Part shown: one piece after another, positions 34,676 through 43,821 of the stretch
Numbering within the stretch: position 1 is the first letter of the stretch
How the letters are laid out: each line of letters starts with the position of its first letter
Assembly (NCBI RefSeq): GCF_900155685.1
Contig: NZ_LT732548.1
Span: forward strand, 3,650,686 to 3,714,685
Length of the DNA: 64,000 nucleotides
DNA from: Paenibacillus bouchesdurhonensis
GTDB taxonomy: Bacteria > Bacillota > Bacilli > Paenibacillales > Paenibacillaceae
Reading direction: 5' to 3'
The notes under the pieces: generated by a model
Databases searched by the model: none
What the model saw: the letters and a program-made list of their open reading frames with translations, nothing else
What the model was told of the DNA's origin: nothing
Translations under genes and position numbers: made by a program

Positions 34676-37600
34676 GCTAAATTCACGATTTGCGCTTCTG
34701 GAATTTGTGCTTGTATCCCTTCCACGACATGGGGATGACAGGTCATCATAACAATCTGGCGTTGAACAGCGACCTGCTTCAGTACTGAAATAACGCCCTG
34801 CAAACGGGCCGCATCAAAATTAACGAACAAATCATCTAATAAAATAGGAATGCTGCGGTGATGCGATACTGCATCAGCAAGCGCCAACCGCATGGATAAA
34901 TAAAGCTGCTCTGCCGTACCGCGGCTTAGAGCCGAGCTTCCGATCGCCCCATAGTCACAGTGCTCTGCCTGCAGCTCCTGGCTGCCCATCTTTAGAACAA
35001 TGCGCTTATACCGCCCGTTTGTCATCTGTTGCAAATACGCGGATGCAAGCCTCAACACCTCCGGCTGACGCTCTTCCTCATACACCCTTCGGACTCTGGC
35101 AATCAACTCCTGACATACCGCCATTACCGCATATTTCTCCAGAGTGTCCTGAAGCGCAGCCTTTTGCTCAGCGAGCTGTTGGTGAACCTCCTCTTGCCTG
35201 CCCCGCTGCTCAAGACTTTCTTGCTCTTGCAGCAGCCTTCCCTTGCGTTCCTGAAGCTCCCTCCAAGCGCTCTCCTTGGCTTCCAGTACCTTCTCAACCG
35301 CCAGCAGCCGTTGCTGAAGCTCCTCTTCTGAACTGCCGCTCAGCAGCTCTTCAAGCTGGCTTTGCTCCGCGATCTCAAGGCCGGAGAATATGACCGTTTC
35401 CAGCTGACGCAGTTCTCTCTCCAACTCGGCACGGCGACTGACCGCTGCGCTCCGGCGGAGAAACTCCTCTCCATTCGCCGCCTTTCCTTCTGCCAGCAGC
35501 ACCTGTTCTAATTCTTCCAATCTGCTCAATCGATCATGAAGCCGCTCCAGCTCTTCTTTAAGCGTGTCCCGCTTGGAAGAAAGCAGCTCGCGCTGCGCAT
35601 ATATTTTTTCCGCAGCCGAGAGCTGCGATACCGCCTCCAGCACCAGCCTCCCGTGCGCAGCCTTCTGCCGGATCACCAATGCCGATGCCGATGCCGATGC
35701 ATGCCCCGGAAATGATGTATCAGCTTCATACTCTATAGAAGGTGGCGAAGCTTCATTCAAAGGTGCAGATGCATGCGATGGCGCAGTCTCAGCGGCAAGC
35801 TCAGAAGCCAATAACAAGCCTTGTTCTGCCGCTCCATTGCTCAGATCGTTTGATATTTCCAAAGCCTCATTTTCAAAAGCCGCATTCTCCGCGCCTAACA
35901 TCGACAGCCTTGCAGACATTTGCTCTAAACGGCTCTGCCATTCCCGGCCTTGTTCAACTAGCCGGAACACGTCAAGCGCTGCTTCGGGCGACAGATCAGC
36001 CGGGAGCCTGCGCTCCTTCAGCCATTGCTCCCATTCCTGGACAAGCTCTCTAAAGTGAGTCTCGCGCCTCGCCATTTCCCGCTCCGAATGCTCACAGCGA
36101 CTCACCGCGGCTGCTGTACGCTGACGAAGCAGATCCGTGTCTTCCGCGAGCGCAGCATGCCGCTGTTCCCACAGCTGCCATTGCTCCATGAGCCGGCGAA
36201 GCTCCCGCTCCTTGCGCTCCCATTCCTCCACATGCTCCGGCGACGGTACTCCAGCCTCGCGCCCTGCCGCCGTCAATGTATCGGAGACAAGCTCGGCAAA
36301 CAGCTCGCGCAGCTTTGTTTCTCTTCGGGAAATGTCGCCCTCGCCTGGATAGCGCCGGGTTCCGCCCTTTCGCTTCGGTTCCTCCGCTTGGCGCATGCCA
36401 AACCATAAGTACACATCTATTCCGGCGAGAACGGCAAAGGCCGCCAGCGTGCCCCAGACAGAGTCCAGGCCTATCCAGATCGTACCGGGCAAAACAACCG
36501 TCAGAACAGTACAGCCCGCCAGCAGCTTGCGATATATTCCCTGAATTTGTCGCTTCGCTAGAACTTCCGCTTCCCTGTCCCGAGCCTCCTTCAATCGGGA
36601 CGAGGAGACTTCATGCCAGCGCTCCAACTCTATTCTTAACTCGTTCCACGTCCGGCGGATTTCATCCGGCTGCTTGGGGACAAGCATCGCAAACTCACGT
36701 CGGCCAGCTTCTGCGCTCTGTTCCAAACGCAACACCGCCGCCGAATAAGCCTCCCTCGCGGCAGCCGCTTCCTGCTCCAGCTTATATCGCTCGTTTTGCA
36801 GCAGCTCCATTTCTTTATCATAGGCAGAAAATCGCATGCCAAATTGCCGGACGGCTTCCCGCTCGCCTACCGTCCCTCCAAAGGCAGCAAACTCCTGCTC
36901 CGTCCAATGCACATCAATGCTTCGGATACATTGGGCTAGGCGCTGGCAGAGCGTCCGCTGCTCCACTTCCAGCGCTGTTATTTCTTCAATACGCGCCTCA
37001 TAGCCCGTTAATTGCCCATGAAGAGTTCTTACAGCCTCCGCCCTTGCCAATAACCGGTAATTCGGGGTGAGCCTGTTTATTTCCACTGCAATGAAGTCGG
37101 TTTTACGCGTTAAATCACTCTGATCGAGCAGCAGCCGCTCCTTCTCCTCCTGCAGGGCAGTCCAACGTGCGGAGCCTTGCTCGGGAAAAGCCTCGTAATC
37201 AGGCAGCGACTGAAGCTCCACCCGTGCTTTCTCGCGTGCCAACCAATCCGAACGAATCAGCAAGGCCTTCTTCAGCTTCGCCATCTCCCTGCCGCACTCC
37301 TCACGCTCTGCTTCGCATCTGCCTAGCTCCGTCATGGTCTGCTCCAACTCCTCGAGCACCTCATTATAGCGGGGCAGCAGCATTCGTGAAGCTTCGGCTT
37401 CCTGGTTAAGCCGTTCATAGCTTTGCAATAGCTGCGCCATTTCTTGCGTGCGGCCGCGAGGACGATAAAGCTTGTCCATCTCTTGAACAATTTTCTTCTC
37501 CCCGCGCAGGACAGCAGTGCCCCCGCCGATACCCGCGTGAAATAAAAACCGGCTCAGTTCGTCTGATTGCAGCGCCGCTACTTCCTGCAGCTCGGTCAAT

Positions 37601-38025
37601 GAAATGGCGAACAATTGCTTGAACATGTCGCTCGACATGCCTCCCAATAGTTCACGCTGCATCTCTTCCGGCGTTACTTCGAACAGTCTGCCCTCGCGAT
37701 CGGTTCTTGTAATCCGCAGCCGTTCACCTCGCGCTCCCGTCGTCCTTCCTTCCGGCGGCTGCGCATAGCGCTCGATAACCCAGCGCTCGCCTTCCTCGTC
37801 ATACATGCTCAGTTGCCCGCCATGCGCTCCGCCTCGGGTCGGCTCATACCGCAAAGAGCCATACGTCCGCGCAGGAATACCGAACAGCATGGCCCGCACA
37901 AAACCTAGCAAGGTACTCTTGCCCGCCTCATTCGGCCCATATAAGACAGTGACAGGCCCCTGCATTTGCAGCTCCAAACCGCTCAAATGACCGAAGCCGC
38001 TGATTTGCAGCTTGTCCAGCCTCAT
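34672..38025 (-). CDS. yhaN: SMC/SbcC-like AAA ATPase YhaN
   Basis: 1117 residues. Walker A GPNEAGKST (about 30-38) with the N-terminal FGHLSGLEL fold, long coiled coils on both sides, and a C-terminal signature LSRGTAEQLYLSMRLALADA and Walker B IPILLDDLFVNFD. Two membrane-like segments in the middle (about 495-540, TVLTVVLPGTIWIGL and LAAFAVLAGIDVYLWFG) replace the SbcC zinc hook, as in YhaN relatives. It is the ATPase partner of the YhaO nuclease, like Rad50 to Mre11, and probably acts in DNA-end processing near the membrane. It starts within the yhaO stop (4-base overlap). An Ala-Ser hexanucleotide repeat lies in the second coil. Confidence 0.88.
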   Translation of the reverse strand: MRLDKLQISGFGHLSGLELQMQGPVTVLYGPNEAGKSTLLGFVRAMLFGIPARTYGSLRYEPTRGGAHGGQLSMYDEEGERWVIERYAQPPEGRTTGARGERLRITRTDREGRLFEVTPEEMQRELLGGMSSDMFKQLFAISLTELQEVAALQSDELSRFLFHAGIGGGTAVLRGEKKIVQEMDKLYRPRGRTQEMAQLLQSYERLNQEAEASRMLLPRYNEVLEELEQTMTELGRCEAEREECGREMAKLKKALLIRSDWLAREKARVELQSLPDYEAFPEQGSARWTALQEEKERLLLDQSDLTRKTDFIAVEINRLTPNYRLLARAEAVRTLHGQLTGYEARIEEITALEVEQRTLCQRLAQCIRSIDVHWTEQEFAAFGGTVGEREAVRQFGMRFSAYDKEMELLQNERYKLEQEAAAAREAYSAAVLRLEQSAEAGRREFAMLVPKQPDEIRRTWNELRIELERWHEVSSSRLKEARDREAEVLAKRQIQGIYRKLLAGCTVLTVVLPGTIWIGLDSVWGTLAAFAVLAGIDVYLWFGMRQAEEPKRKGGTRRYPGEGDISRRETKLRELFAELVSDTLTAAGREAGVPSPEHVEEWERKERELRRLMEQWQLWEQRHAALAEDTDLLRQRTAAAVSRCEHSEREMARRETHFRELVQEWEQWLKERRLPADLSPEAALDVFRLVEQGREWQSRLEQMSARLSMLGAENAAFENEALEISNDLSNGAAEQGLLLASELAAETAPSHASAPLNEASPPSIEYEADTSFPGHASASASALVIRQKAAHGRLVLEAVSQLSAAEKIYAQRELLSSKRDTLKEELERLHDRLSRLEELEQVLLAEGKAANGEEFLRRSAAVSRRAELERELRQLETVIFSGLEIAEQSQLEELLSGSSEEELQQRLLAVEKVLEAKESAWRELQERKGRLLQEQESLEQRGRQEEVHQQLAEQKAALQDTLEKYAVMAVCQELIARVRRVYEEERQPEVLRLASAYLQQMTNGRYKRIVLKMGSQELQAEHCDYGAIGSSALSRGTAEQLYLSMRLALADAVSHHRSIPILLDDLFVNFDAARLQGVISVLKQVAVQRQIVMMTCHPHVVEGIQAQIPEAQIVNLA

Positions 38026-39344
38026 CGCCGGGCACCCCCCTTTGTCTCTTGTTCGGTTAACAGGCTCATTGCCATTTCCGCCGCCTGACGAACGAGGGCA
38101 GCCTTATCTTCGGCCTCCATCTCTCGTACAAGCTGTCGAAGTCTACGGTGATCACTCACGGAAGACAGGGCTGAACCCACGATCTCTTCCAGCAGCGCTT
38201 CCTCACGCTCCGCTGAATCTGCCAATCGCAACAGTTCGCCGAGAAAGCTATCCTCCCGAAGCAGTGCCTCCCGATCCAGCTCGAACCCCGTCCTTACTTT
38301 CAAACCAGCAGGCCACACCATCCTAGCTACCTTATCCATACCGAGCTCCTCAATCTCTAACAGCCGGCTTTCCCTGCGTCGTAATTCCTGGATAAGCTCC
38401 TCTCCCTCACTGCCCGTTTGCAGCATCGCGTGAAGAGGCCCTCTGCCGGTCAAGACAAAGCGGACGATCTGCAGCCTCCCCTCTGACTGCTCCCTCAGTT
38501 CATCAAGCTTCTCTTCAGCCTGATCCCGCAATTGCTCTTCGCTGCTTAGACCGGTAATCGACAGCTCGGCTTCCAGCCATCGAACATGATCCAACGCCCG
38601 AAATGACAGCTCAGCGCGACCATACTGATCGACGTCGACAACATAGCAGCCTTTAGCGCCGGTCTCCTTCATGCTGCGTCCCTGCAGATTTCCGGGATAG
38701 ACAATCCAGGGAGCTTCATGCAAAATTTGACGCTTGTGAATATGGCCCAATGCCCAGTAATCATATCCGCTTTGCTGCAAGTCCCTGAGCGAACAAGGAG
38801 AATAAGCATCATGCCCCTCTTGTCCATCCACATTGGCATGAAGCAAGCCAATATGATACAGCTCGGACGAAGGATCCCTGCGAAATTGCAATGAAGTATT
38901 CTCCCTAACCGCTGAGGTCGGATACGATATGCCGCTGATTACCGCCACAGGCTGACCGTCGCTTCGCCGCTGCGCTACAACGCTCTCCACCGCGGAACCG
39001 AACACCATAACATGCTCGGGGTGGGCAAGACGCAGTCTGCCCGCATTCAGCGGGTCGTGATTGCCGTGAATGACATAGACCGGAATACCATGGGCTCCAA
39101 GGAGATCCCACGCTTCCCGCAGCCTTAGCTGAGCGCGCAGCGAAGAATCGGAGGCGTCGTACACGTCCCCGCTCACCACGATAAAGTCCGCCTGCTCGGC
39201 AATTGCCAGCTCAACCAGATGTTTTAATGCGGCGAACGTGGACTGCTGCAAATGCTGACGCAGCTTGTCCGGCACTCCGGACATGCCGGCGAAAGGACTA
39301 TCCAGATGCAAATCTGCCGCATGAATGAATCGAAATGGAATCAT
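38022..39344 (-). CDS. yhaO: Metallophosphoesterase/DNA exonuclease YhaO (SbcD/Mre11-like)
   Basis: A 440-residue nuclease. Metal ligands appear in order: FIHAADLHLDSPF, VSGDVYDASD, VIHGNHDPLNA, and later the YWALGHIHKR histidine pair. The catalytic core ends near residue 250 and is followed by a helical C-terminal region. Mre11-type enzymes resect or trim DNA ends, driven by their SMC-like ATPase. Coupled translation with yhaN shows the two form a complex in equal amounts. YhaM, sometimes adjacent, is not present in this window. Confidence 0.9.
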   Translation of the reverse strand: MIPFRFIHAADLHLDSPFAGMSGVPDKLRQHLQQSTFAALKHLVELAIAEQADFIVVSGDVYDASDSSLRAQLRLREAWDLLGAHGIPVYVIHGNHDPLNAGRLRLAHPEHVMVFGSAVESVVAQRRSDGQPVAVISGISYPTSAVRENTSLQFRRDPSSELYHIGLLHANVDGQEGHDAYSPCSLRDLQQSGYDYWALGHIHKRQILHEAPWIVYPGNLQGRSMKETGAKGCYVVDVDQYGRAELSFRALDHVRWLEAELSITGLSSEEQLRDQAEEKLDELREQSEGRLQIVRFVLTGRGPLHAMLQTGSEGEELIQELRRRESRLLEIEELGMDKVARMVWPAGLKVRTGFELDREALLREDSFLGELLRLADSAEREEALLEEIVGSALSSVSDHRRLRQLVREMEAEDKAALVRQAAEMAMSLLTEQETKGGARR

Positions 39345-39359
39345 ACTTCCTCACTCGCT

Positions 39360-40484
39360 TTATCGCTTATAGTGCAAATATATATTTTTCAGCTCATGAA
39401 CGACTCTGTCTAACGAATAACAGCTCTTCGCCTTGTCTAGCCCCGCTTCAGCGAGCTGGCAACGAAGATCCGTATCTGTAATGACCTTCTCCAAAGCCCC
39501 GGCCAGAGCCAAGTGATTCTCCGGTTGAACGAGCAGACCATTCACTCCATCTTCAATCTGCTCGGCAATGCCGCCAATATTCGTGCCGACCAGTGCCAAA
39601 TTGCACAATGCAGCCTCTGCAAACACCGAGCCGAACGCCTCAGCCCGAGAGGGCAGCACAAAAATATCAAAGAACGGCATGAATTCCTCCGGGTGGAGCG
39701 TATAACCATAGAAGATCGTCTCATCATATATACCGAGCTCCTCAGCGAGCTGCTCCAGTTCTTGCCGGATAGGCCCATCGCCGATAATATGCAGCACATA
39801 GCTGAGGCCTCGCTTCTTGAGCTCCGCGCATGCGCGAAGCAGCACATCCAGCCCCTTGGCAGGCACAAGCCGACACACGGCCACAAGCTGGACGACTTCA
39901 TTATGATGCGGAATGGGCTTGAACCTTGTATCGTCAAAGCCGTTTCGGATGACGCCGATCCGCTCGGGATGATCCACATGCGGAGATAAATATTCGCGAA
40001 ATGATTGGGACACCGTTAACATGCGGTCAGATCGATATTCTAATTCCTTATAGAGCGAACATAGGAAGCGGTGTTCTAGTCCGCCTTCCTTGATCCTTCC
40101 GTTCAGGATAAGCTCCCGCTCGTAGCTGGAATGGATGCTTTGCACAACCGGCGTATCAGAATAAAGCTCTTTCATGACAAGACCGGCGATCGGATGATGC
40201 GCATGAATCAAATCGTAGGGTTGCTGCAGCCGCAGCTTGGTCCACCACAAATAATCGCGGTAGGTTTGTATATACTTTCGCACAATTGAACTTTTCTCGT
40301 ACTGATGCCAGTCAAATGTATGGAACTTAATCTGATCCGTTCCTTTGCCCCGGATTCGTTTCGGCAGGGAGAACAATTCCATCTCCCATTCAGGAGGATT
40401 GAACTTATCTTGCAGGTAGGGAATCATCGAAGATACGCCCCCAGGCTGCTCTGGAGGGAAGAATAAGGCCTGCAGCAGTTTCAT
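39360..40484 (-). CDS. Glycosyltransferase family 4
   Basis: A 374-residue GT-B enzyme: N-terminal FFPPEQPGGVSSMIPYL, LIHAHHPIAGLVM, and the C-terminal Rossmann domain with VAVCRLVPAKGLDVLLRA, FYGYTLHPEEFMPFFDIFVL, then the retaining-type E-x7-E motif PSRAEAFGSVFAEAALC. It transfers a sugar from a nucleotide donor; the acceptor is unknown. It follows yhaO by 16 bases on the same strand and may be at the start of that transcript, without an obvious functional link. Confidence 0.85.
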   Translation of the reverse strand: MKLLQALFFPPEQPGGVSSMIPYLQDKFNPPEWEMELFSLPKRIRGKGTDQIKFHTFDWHQYEKSSIVRKYIQTYRDYLWWTKLRLQQPYDLIHAHHPIAGLVMKELYSDTPVVQSIHSSYERELILNGRIKEGGLEHRFLCSLYKELEYRSDRMLTVSQSFREYLSPHVDHPERIGVIRNGFDDTRFKPIPHHNEVVQLVAVCRLVPAKGLDVLLRACAELKKRGLSYVLHIIGDGPIRQELEQLAEELGIYDETIFYGYTLHPEEFMPFFDIFVLPSRAEAFGSVFAEAALCNLALVGTNIGGIAEQIEDGVNGLLVQPENHLALAGALEKVITDTDLRCQLAEAGLDKAKSCYSLDRVVHELKNIYLHYKR

Positions 40485-40659
40485 TACTCGTTCTCCTTTG
40501 CATACTTATTTTCTCTCTAACATTTGTTAAAAAATTAAACCGCTTTATCAATTATGACATATTAAAGAAGGAACATCCATTCCCCTTTTGAGATCAAATC
40601 GCATTATGGTAAAATTTCCGAAGTACATTTTTTATTGTAAAAAGGAGTTCAAGAAGCTT

Positions 40660-42078
40660 ATGTCTAAGACAGTATTGCCGACTTTCTTCCACGACATCAT
40701 GACTTCCATGCTCGGTAAAGCGGAAGGACAAGCATTCCTTGACAGCTACGATAAGCCGCGAACGTACGGACTGCGAATCAATATGCTTAAAATACACCCT
40801 GACTCGGCAGAAGAACACGATATCAAGCAGCGCTTTGGTCTGGAGGAAATTCCCTGGTGCGAGGATGGCTATTATTATGATGTGGAAACCCGCCCAGGTA
40901 AGCATCCTTACCATGCTGCGGGATTATATTATATTCAAGAACCTTCAGCGATGTCTGCCGTAGAGTTGTTAGCTCCCCAGCCTGGAGAGACCGTGCTGGA
41001 TCTCGCAGCCGCTCCGGGAGGGAAAACGACGCAAATCGCCGCGAAAATGGCAGGAAAAGGACTGCTGGTCAGCAACGAAATCCATCCCCAGCGTGCCAGA
41101 ATATTAGCTGAAAACGTCGAACGCTTCGGCGCACGCAACGTTGTTGTAACGCAGGCAGCCCCTGATGAACTGTCCGCACGCTTCCCGCTCGCCTTTGACC
41201 GGATTATGCTGGATGCCCCCTGCTCGGGCGAAGGGATGTTCCGCAAGGATCCTGACGCCATAGCAGAATGGTCGCCACAAGCGGTTGAGCTGTGCGCAGC
41301 AAGACAATGGGACATTCTCAAAGAGGCCGTGGCCATGCTGAAGCCTGGAGGCTGGCTCGCTTACTCTACTTGCACCTTCAACCGTCAGGAGAACGAGGAG
41401 ACTATCGCACGGCTGCTCGAGCATTACCCCGACCTAAAACTGCTGACGGAGAAACGAATTTGGCCTCACCTGCATCAAGGAGAGGGCCACTATGTCGCCT
41501 TGATGCAGCGGGATCAAGATCAAGCTAACGATATTGTAGCTGACCAAACACATTTAAAAGGCAAGCGTGGAAAAAAACGCAATAGAGAGGATCATCCCCA
41601 TAAAATGGCCTCTGCCGCCTACGAGGCATGCCTCGACTGGGCAAGAAGCGATCTTCCAGGGCTTGGCAATCTCCTTGGCGGAGGCATGCCTATTTTATTC
41701 GGAGAGTCCCTATACTGGCTGCCGTCCAGCGCTGGAATGCAGCTAACACCTCAAAGTTTTGAGGGTCTGCGGATTCCCCGCGCAGGTCTGCACCTGGGGG
41801 AATATAAAAAAGGACGCTTCCAGCCTGCCCACGCACTGGCTATGGCCATTTCCTCCTACGATGCCGCTCTGGTCTATACTTTGAAGGCAGGCTCTTCCGA
41901 ACTCGCTGCCTATTTTCATGGAGATACCCTGACGGTTCCGGAACACTATCGCGGCTGGTGCCTCGTCACGTTGGAGTGTGAGGGAGCCAGTTTCCCGATC
42001 GGCTGGGGCAAGGCCAGCCGCGGCCAGCTTAAGAACCATTTGCCTAAAGGGCTCCGCCAGCAGAGCCCTACCCATTAA
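40660..42078 (+). CDS. RsmF/NOP2-type rRNA (cytosine-5) methyltransferase, copy 1
   Basis: About 472 residues. SAM site LDLAAAPGGKTTQIAAKM, the two catalytic cysteines in LDAPCSGEGMFRKD and YSTCTFNRQENEE, and C-terminal PUA-like domains (WLPSSAGM, GLHLGEYKKGRFQPAHALAM) mark RsmF/YebU-like m5C methyltransferases of 16S rRNA. The ATG at 40660 is used with AAAGGAG upstream at long spacing. It is monocistronic with a strong terminator. A second copy lies at 43806-45461 in the opposite orientation. Confidence 0.88.
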   Translation: MSKTVLPTFFHDIMTSMLGKAEGQAFLDSYDKPRTYGLRINMLKIHPDSAEEHDIKQRFGLEEIPWCEDGYYYDVETRPGKHPYHAAGLYYIQEPSAMSAVELLAPQPGETVLDLAAAPGGKTTQIAAKMAGKGLLVSNEIHPQRARILAENVERFGARNVVVTQAAPDELSARFPLAFDRIMLDAPCSGEGMFRKDPDAIAEWSPQAVELCAARQWDILKEAVAMLKPGGWLAYSTCTFNRQENEETIARLLEHYPDLKLLTEKRIWPHLHQGEGHYVALMQRDQDQANDIVADQTHLKGKRGKKRNREDHPHKMASAAYEACLDWARSDLPGLGNLLGGGMPILFGESLYWLPSSAGMQLTPQSFEGLRIPRAGLHLGEYKKGRFQPAHALAMAISSYDAALVYTLKAGSSELAAYFHGDTLTVPEHYRGWCLVTLECEGASFPIGWGKASRGQLKNHLPKGLRQQSPTH

Positions 42079-42116
42079 AAGAGGAGAAGGAACCCCGATG
42101 GTTCCTTCTCCTCTTT
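42077..42116. terminator. Terminator after methyltransferase copy 1
   Basis: AAGAGGAGAAGGAACC and its perfect complement around a 5-base loop, with A/T tracts on both sides, so it may also stop the convergent HAD gene. Confidence 0.85.
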
Positions 42117-42167
42117 GATAGTCTGCCTTCGGCATGAGGTCTTTCCAGCAGCCCTGTCAATTTAGTT

Positions 42168-42983
42168 TTAACGTAAAGACTGCTCAAAGCAGTGCTTCTC
42201 CAAGGCCAGCCTTACGCCCTCTTCATTGTTCGAGGCTGTCACCTCTTTGGCGGCGGCTTTAACCTCAATCGGAGAGTTATCCATTGCAATGCTGAGCCCA
42301 GCATAGGTAAGCATCGAAATATCGTTATAGTAATTTCCGATGGCCATGACGTTTTCCGCGGTGATCCCTCGTTTGTCTGCTAATTTCTGCAGTGCGGCGC
42401 CCTTGGAAGAGTCTTTGTGGGTAATATCTATAAAGAAGTCTCCGCTGCGCAAAATGGTAAACTCTGAATTATCCCACTTGCTCAATTCGGCATGCACGTG
42501 ATCCATTTCCGCCTTCTCACCGGAAAGCGTCACTTTTACGATCGGCTCGCTCAGGTCGGCCCATAGGGGAAGTTCCTTCGGCACCACCATAAATTGCTTA
42601 TAGAGGTCAAGAGCCTCCCGGCTAAGACCGGCTGCTCCCTGAACATATAGAGCAAAGGTCGTATTTACGTCGAAATGAACGCCATTGTCACGGCAATAAT
42701 CCAAATAAGGGGTCAATGCCAACGGATTTATTTCGAATTCATGGACAACTTCCAAGGTTTGAATATTGACCGTCGCCGCTCCATTATGCGTAATTACGTA
42801 CCCGTCCAATCCGATTTGCTTCATAAACGGTATAGAGTTTCCCGGAGCACGGCCGGTGCAGAGGACGAATTCCGTGCCCTGCTCCGCAATTTTCTTGATC
42901 GTCTCCACCGTTGCTGGCGTTAACTCGTGATCATCGTTCAACAAAGTACCGTCTACGTCCAAAGCGATCAGTTTGTATTTCAT
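42168..42983 (-). CDS. Cof-type HAD-IIB phosphatase
   Basis: About 271 residues. HAD motif I ALDVDGTLLND, motif II VLCTGRAPGN, a Cof cap domain, motif III lysine in the KGAALQKLADKRGI block, and motif IV AIGNYYNDISMLTYAG. These cytoplasmic phosphatases act on sugar phosphates, flavin or pyridoxal phosphate; the substrate cannot be told. The motif IV has Asn-Tyr-Tyr-Asn-Asp where GDxxND is usual, a variant also seen in active Cof members. GGAG lies eight bases before ATG 42983. Confidence 0.85.
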   Translation of the reverse strand: MKYKLIALDVDGTLLNDDHELTPATVETIKKIAEQGTEFVLCTGRAPGNSIPFMKQIGLDGYVITHNGAATVNIQTLEVVHEFEINPLALTPYLDYCRDNGVHFDVNTTFALYVQGAAGLSREALDLYKQFMVVPKELPLWADLSEPIVKVTLSGEKAEMDHVHAELSKWDNSEFTILRSGDFFIDITHKDSSKGAALQKLADKRGITAENVMAIGNYYNDISMLTYAGLSIAMDNSPIEVKAAAKEVTASNNEEGVRLALEKHCFEQSLR

Positions 42984-43047
42984 CTCCATGTCTCCTTTAT
43001 TTATCTATAGCGATTTATTTGTATCTCACATCGTAATATTAAAATAA

Positions 43048-43821
43048 TTATTTCCTGTACGTCTTCAACAGTTCCACTTCTGCGTCCGTCAGTTCGCGGA
43101 ACGAGCCAAGTGCCAGTGAATCATCAAGGATTAGCGGCCCCATGCTGATGCGCTTCAAATATACGACCTTAGAGCCTACAGCCATGAACATGCGTTTCAC
43201 CTGATGGAACTTGCCCTCAGAAATCGTCAAGCGAATGCGGGACAGGGCGCCGTCCTCCCCATGAACAGGCTCCAGCACTTCCAGCTCTGCCGGAAGGGTG
43301 ACGTAGCCGTCATCCAATGCAACTCCTTCGCGGAACATAGCTATTTCCCGTGCTCCTACCTCGCCCAGCACATGGGCTTCATAGGTCTTCGGCACATGCT
43401 TTCGCGGTGATAGCAGGTCATGCGCCAGTTGTCCGTCATTGGTAAGCAGTAGAAAACCTTCCGTGTCCTTATCCAAGCGACCGACCGGAAAAGGAGAGAA
43501 CACGCGAAGCTCCACCGGAATCAAATCCAGCACCGTCCGCTCTCTATGATCCTCTGTCGCGGAAATGACGCCTTGAGGCTTATTCAGCATCATATATACG
43601 AACTCACGATATTCGATTCTTTCGCCGTTTACCGCAATGTCGTCCTCGTATGGATTACACTGCATGCCGCTATCTTTCAGAACGAGCCCGTTCAAGGAAA
43701 CTTGGCCCTGCTTCACCATCTTTTTAATATCCGATCTGGAGCCGTAGCCGAGATGGCCCAGAATTTTATCGAGCCTTTGTGTCTTCTTGCCCTTACTCAC
43801 GTTATCTAAGTCCACCTCCAC
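43048..43821 (-). CDS. 16S rRNA pseudouridine synthase, RsuA/RluB family
   Basis: Up to 257 residues. An N-terminal S4 RNA-binding domain (RLDKILGHLGYGSRSDIKKM) precedes the catalytic domain with the FPVGRLDKDTEGFLLLTNDG motif containing the catalytic Asp, then KTYEAHV and the QVKRMF-MAVG block. It isomerises a uridine in 16S rRNA (RsuA type). Two GTG starts are possible: 43821, or 43800 with GGAGGT upstream, which I find more likely. It overlaps the upstream methyltransferase gene, so two rRNA modification enzymes are translated together. Confidence 0.88.
   Translation of the reverse strand: MEVDLDNVSKGKKTQRLDKILGHLGYGSRSDIKKMVKQGQVSLNGLVLKDSGMQCNPYEDDIAVNGERIEYREFVYMMLNKPQGVISATEDHRERTVLDLIPVELRVFSPFPVGRLDKDTEGFLLLTNDGQLAHDLLSPRKHVPKTYEAHVLGEVGAREIAMFREGVALDDGYVTLPAELEVLEPVHGEDGALSRIRLTISEGKFHQVKRMFMAVGSKVVYLKRISMGPLILDDSLALGSFRELTDAEVELLKTYRK

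Noticed and set aside
35680..35710. GATGCC hexanucleotide repeat in yhaN as a contingency locus
   Set aside because: Copy changes of a 6-base unit keep the frame and would only alter an Ala-Ser stretch in a coil, so no on/off switching follows.
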